A stretch of DNA of 16,747 nucleotides from an uncultured Spirochaetales bacterium (GTDB taxonomy: Bacteria > Spirochaetota > Spirochaetia > Sphaerochaetales > Sphaerochaetaceae), in the NCBI GenBank assembly GCA_934247875.1, contig CAKQJZ010000042.1, forward strand, positions 1 to 16,747, written 5' to 3'. The translations under genes were made by a program, and so were the position numbers. The number at the start of each line of letters is the position of its first letter. Position 1 is the stretch's first letter. The notes beneath the pieces are model-generated. The model did not search any database. It saw only the letters and a list, made by a program, of their open reading frames with translations, and was not told where the DNA came from. This document shows, piece after piece, positions 14,009-16,747 of the stretch.

Positions 14009-14374
14009 ATGTTGGTAGTCGTGAATCAGTCCCATATTAATGACTTTACTATTCAAGGAACTATATCTCCTTCTTCTTTAGATCAACTCAAAGAACTATT
14101 CGGAGATAGCCTTAGCATAAAAGAATCCGATAATGAATGGGTGAATATCGAAGATACAGATTGGTACAAAGGTATGAAATCCTTCTTTGCTCCATCTTCT
14201 AATCTTTCTTATTACGGGAAGAAAAAGAAGCTGACACAAACTGAACTTGGAGAAATGATTGGAACAAAAAAACAGGTTATATCAGATATGGAGCACGAGA
14301 GAAAAAGCATCTCTAAAGCCAGGGCTAAGAAAATTGCAAAAGCTTTGGATTGTCCTGTTGCACTATTCATTTAG
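14009..14374 (+). CDS. XRE-family DNA-binding regulator
   Basis: The protein has 121 residues. Residues 70-115 form a Cro/CI-type helix-turn-helix: LTQTELGEMIGTKKQVISDM is helices 2 and 3, and SISKARAKKIAKALD completes the domain. The first 55 residues form a separate domain (INDFTIQGTISPSSLDQLKELFG) joined by DWYKGMKSFFAPSSN. This layout, with a small N-terminal domain and a C-terminal HTH, occurs in some antitoxins of the HigA type. No toxin gene lies beside it, so a transcriptional regulator of the flanking MATE genes is the simpler reading. The Shine-Dalgarno AAAAGGG (13994-14000) lies 8 nt before the ATG. It sits between two paralogous exporters. The HTH call is firm; the target is inferred. 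Confidence 0.8.
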   Translation: MLVVVNQSHINDFTIQGTISPSSLDQLKELFGDSLSIKESDNEWVNIEDTDWYKGMKSFFAPSSNLSYYGKKKKLTQTELGEMIGTKKQVISDMEHERKSISKARAKKIAKALDCPVALFI

Positions 14375-14392
14375 ATTAGTTTTTTTGAAATC

Positions 14393-14408
14393 AAAGGGCT
14401 CGCCTTTT
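14393..14408 (+). terminator. Weak hairpin after the XRE gene
   Basis: AAAGG (14393-14397) and CCTTT (14403-14407) form 5-bp arms around GCTCG, followed by one further T, about 19 nt after the XRE stop. The stem is short and the T-run brief, so termination would be partial at best. The remaining bases to 14521 show no gene. Confidence 0.25.
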
Positions 14409-14521
14409 GCATAAAGTTCGATTATTCATTTCAGATATATGACTATAGCTACTACAAATACGAATACACTAGACTTTTGTTTTCAATTAATCTAAAACGC
14501 TTAAATAATATAGGCAGAATA

Positions 14522-15874
14522 ATGGCTAAAATAGATAAATCTGAACTGATGTTCTCAAATAAATATCTCGCTTCTTTGATAATTCCACTGACAGTTGAGA
14601 CCTTTCTGAATGTCACTATTGGCATGGCAGATACTATGATGGTTGCGCAAGCCGGAGAAGCTGCAGTATCAGGTGTAAGCGTTATAGATAACATCCAATC
14701 ACTTCTAGTATTCCTTTTGTCTGCATTTGCAACTGGAGGAGCTGTTGTTGCATCTCAGTACTTAGGACGAAGAGATGAAGATAAAGCAAGATACTCAGCA
14801 AAACAACTGATGAATCTCTCTATTTCATTCTCATTGATTCTTACTATTCTGATGATTCTATTTCAGCGCCCTATCATCCGCACAATCTATGGCACACTTG
14901 AAGAGGCTGTATTTGCATCTGCTATAGACTACTTCACTCCGATACTGCTTTCTCTTCCATTCTTTGCTATACAATCAAGCGCAAATGCACTTTGCCGCTC
15001 TATGGGAAAGAGCACTGTCACAATGACAGTCTCTGTGCTTGTTAATGTAATAAATATAATTGGCAATGCTGTATTCCTATTCATATTCAACATGGGTGCA
15101 TTAGGTGTAGGTCTAGCATCTCTTATATCACGAATTGTTGGGGCTCTTATAATGTTCATCCTCATATTAAGAAAAGATGAAGAAATCTATATCGAGAATC
15201 CTTTTAAGCTTGAAGTAGATTTCAAGATGATTTCAAAAATTCTCAAAATAGCACTCCCATCAGGTATTGAGAACTCAATATTCCACATAGGAAAGATCCT
15301 GATAGCATCAACTGTAACAACATTCGGAACTTACGCTATAGCTGCATATGCTGTTAATAACAACTTAGGAACATTTGCAAATATGCCTGCAGCAGCAATA
15401 GGACTTGCAAGTGTTACAGTAATCGGTCAGTGCTGTGGACGCGGTGCTTATGATCAAGTCTACTACTATGGAAAGAAGCTCTTAGCGCTTGCTTTCCTTA
15501 CTATGACAAGCTTAAGCATAGTAATGTACTTCATAACGCCTCAGCTTGTGGCTATATATAATCTATCAGATGCTGCAACTGAGCTTGGCATAGAGAGTGT
15601 TAGATTGACACTTATCCAAGGCATATTCTTCTGGCCTCTAGCATTCACTCTTCCTAACTTTCTCAGAGCTGCAGGAGACGCAAAATACACTATGTTTGTA
15701 TCAGTGCTCTCAATGTGGATCTTCCGCGTTGTCCTTTCAATAATCCTTGGAGTATATCTCGATATGGGACTTATCGGAGTATATTGGGGCATGTTCATAG
15801 ATTGGTATTGCAGGAGCATATGCTTTGTCTATCGCTTTGTCAAAGGCAAATGGAAAAGCAAAAGCGTAATCTAA
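14522..15874 (+). CDS. MATE family multidrug/cation exporter, second copy
   Basis: This 450-residue protein is the same length as the first MATE copy and parallels it throughout: IIPLTVETFLNVTIGMADTM followed by MVAQAGEAAVSGVSVIDNI, ATGGAVVASQYLGRRDEDKA, KILKIALPSGIENSIFHIGK, and a closing KGKWKSKSVI against GRWKDKKVI. About twelve transmembrane segments are expected. I chose ATG 14522 because MAKIDKSELMFSNKYLASLI aligns with the start of the first copy. An upstream TTG at 14477 would add 15 residues with no ribosome binding site. The export substrate is unknown, and sequence divergence from the first copy suggests an older duplication. The stop shares four bases with that of the convergent downstream gene. 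Confidence 0.92.
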   Translation: MAKIDKSELMFSNKYLASLIIPLTVETFLNVTIGMADTMMVAQAGEAAVSGVSVIDNIQSLLVFLLSAFATGGAVVASQYLGRRDEDKARYSAKQLMNLSISFSLILTILMILFQRPIIRTIYGTLEEAVFASAIDYFTPILLSLPFFAIQSSANALCRSMGKSTVTMTVSVLVNVINIIGNAVFLFIFNMGALGVGLASLISRIVGALIMFILILRKDEEIYIENPFKLEVDFKMISKILKIALPSGIENSIFHIGKILIASTVTTFGTYAIAAYAVNNNLGTFANMPAAAIGLASVTVIGQCCGRGAYDQVYYYGKKLLALAFLTMTSLSIVMYFITPQLVAIYNLSDAATELGIESVRLTLIQGIFFWPLAFTLPNFLRAAGDAKYTMFVSVLSMWIFRVVLSIILGVYLDMGLIGVYWGMFIDWYCRSICFVYRFVKGKWKSKSVI

Positions 15875-16434
15875 AGAAAATTTCCAACATAGTTAGTGCT
15901 GAAGCTGTTCAAGAGCCTGTTATAAACCCAGTATTTGTTTCTTGTATCATTCAGGATCGCACTCTTGATCTTATCTTTGGAGATATCATGGATAGATGAA
16001 AGGTCTATCTCTAGAAGTGGAAGCTGTCTTGTTTTTGCAATGTACAGTGCTCTCCCATTCAGTCGATGCTCTGTCTTTATTGAAATGTAGAGGCTTTTCT
16101 TGTTTGCTGTTGTATGGATTATTGGAATATCATTTCCAAGTGTGAATTCTGTCTTTGAGAAGCCTATCCTAATGACTTTATACTCCTCTCCATAAGCAGA
16201 TGGAATGAGAACTCTGAATACCTCATTCAGGACAGCACATGCAAGCATTACAACAGATACATCGTAGCCATACTCACACTCAGCACTTACATGCGTAAAG
16301 CGCTTATCGTCTCCATCGACTCTAGCTCTGAGCTTATTGTGACATGAAGGGCATATAACACCAGATAAACCTCTACGTGCATTTGTGATTGAGATAAGAG
16401 TGCCAGAATAGAGGCCATAGTGCAAAGCTTTCAT
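15871..16434 (-). CDS. Hypothetical protein with Cys/His zinc-like motif
   Basis: I do not recognise this 187-residue protein with confidence. Near the N-terminus it has C28-P-S-C31-H, then H48 and C53 (CPSCHNKLRARV, FTHVSAEC), a spacing that could bind zinc. This is reminiscent of the short zinc-binding region of CoiA-like proteins (CPxC ... HFxH). The following residues (VSVVMLACAVLNEVFRVLIP) are a hydrophobic helix, and the rest is mixed alpha/beta ending in a basic helix (DISKDKIKSAILNDTRNKYW). No nuclease signature is clear. There is no signal peptide. It converges on the second MATE gene with a 4-bp overlap of stop codons. The start has only a weak Shine-Dalgarno (AGAG). The length and coding character support a real gene. 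Confidence 0.7.
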   Translation of the reverse strand: MKALHYGLYSGTLISITNARRGLSGVICPSCHNKLRARVDGDDKRFTHVSAECEYGYDVSVVMLACAVLNEVFRVLIPSAYGEEYKVIRIGFSKTEFTLGNDIPIIHTTANKKSLYISIKTEHRLNGRALYIAKTRQLPLLEIDLSSIHDISKDKIKSAILNDTRNKYWVYNRLLNSFSTNYVGNFL

Positions 16435-16747
16435 AATTGCTCTATTAGCCTATTCTTCTGAGAATCTAAACTAAAAGGTACTTTATCTTCTCAAGTGCGA
16501 TGTTCATGCAATTGGCTCTTTATCAGTTTCTTTTGGAATATCTCCATCTGTCAGTACAGTATTATGGTGTAGCTACTTTTCAGAGTCTGATGCAATCATA
16601 TAATCTTTCCAGCCCAGAGTTCGTCAAGAAATTGTCTCCATGGTACAATCTCGATACCATCCTCTGTCATCTGTAACTATTCAGTCACCCTAAACCAGGG
16701 TGGCGCCAAGCAATGGCAGAGCTGAATTATCTAGCACTGCGTTTATC
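16435..16747. other. 313-bp region without an intact gene
   Basis: No intact ORF or RNA gene is seen. The minus strand carries fragments of a decayed coding sequence (16504-16691). There is also a 6-bp inverted repeat, CACCCT-AAACC-AGGGTG (16686-16702), followed by the palindrome TGGCGCCA (16701-16708), in a stretch locally richer in GC than its surroundings. Confidence 0.5.
16504..16691 (-). pseudogene. Decayed ORF, frameshifted and interrupted by stops
   Basis: On the minus strand one frame reads WFRVTE, a TAG (16677-16679), LQ, then MTEDGIEIVPWRQFLDELW and AGK up to a TGA at 16596-16598. The next frame takes over in the same region (LGWKDYMIASDSEK), meets one TAG (16573-16575) and continues LHHNTVLTDGDIPKETDKEP to a TGA at 16504-16506. 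The two pieces join smoothly as DELWAGK-DYMIASDSEK with a single frameshift, and the composition looks protein-like. I cannot name the family. It could also be chance, as each piece is short. Confidence 0.35.

Noticed and set aside
14477..14521. TTG start extending the second MATE protein by 15 residues.
   Set aside because: There is no Shine-Dalgarno, and ATG 14522 aligns with the start of the paralogous MATE protein.

Overview
The window is AT-rich and densely coded, with short intergenic gaps. It most likely comes from a spirochaete of the Treponema/Sphaerochaeta type. The main clue is that both ABC solute-binding proteins have a signal peptide ending in FA followed by [N/A]GSKE, a style I associate with that group. 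This placement is an inference, since there is no rRNA or marker gene here.

Left part (1-4961): on the minus strand, a PdxA-family protein that has lost two of the three expected metal-binding histidines, preceded by an AAA ATPase with a DUF4143-type C-terminus. The ATPase promoter carries a palindrome, and a second copy lies about 109 bp upstream. A small acidic ORF follows on the plus strand, then a minus-strand phosphodiester glycosidase (NAGPA fold) and, divergent from it, a DNA-deoxyinosine glycosylase of the uracil-DNA glycosylase superfamily. A long inverted repeat precedes the next gene.

Middle (4962-12508): a lipoprotein predicted to be a beta-helix converges, across a strong 16-bp palindromic terminator, on the first of two complete ABC importers of the TrpXYZ type (PF04392 binding protein, LivH-like permease, ATPase). 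The two importers are mirror images, transcribed outward from a 319-bp control region. That region holds a promoter for each side, two identical-architecture operators (GTTACT-N6-AGTAAC, centres 30 bp apart) over the rightward promoter, and a short leader ORF, MEKRRSWR, with an ideal Shine-Dalgarno and one Trp codon. A YjjG-like HAD phosphatase is attached to the end of the rightward operon.

Right part (12509-16747): two paralogous MATE exporters on the plus strand flank a small XRE-family regulator, with a clear terminator after the first MATE gene. A minus-strand protein of unknown function with a Cys/His zinc-like motif converges on the second MATE gene, sharing its stop region. The last 313 bases hold no intact gene but contain traces of a decayed one.

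The most coherent biology is a duplicated aromatic-amino-acid-type importer under shared, probably repressor-controlled regulation. The two binding proteins differ at a likely ligand-contact segment, so the two halves may carry different substrates. I found no tRNA, rRNA, CRISPR array or intact insertion sequence.
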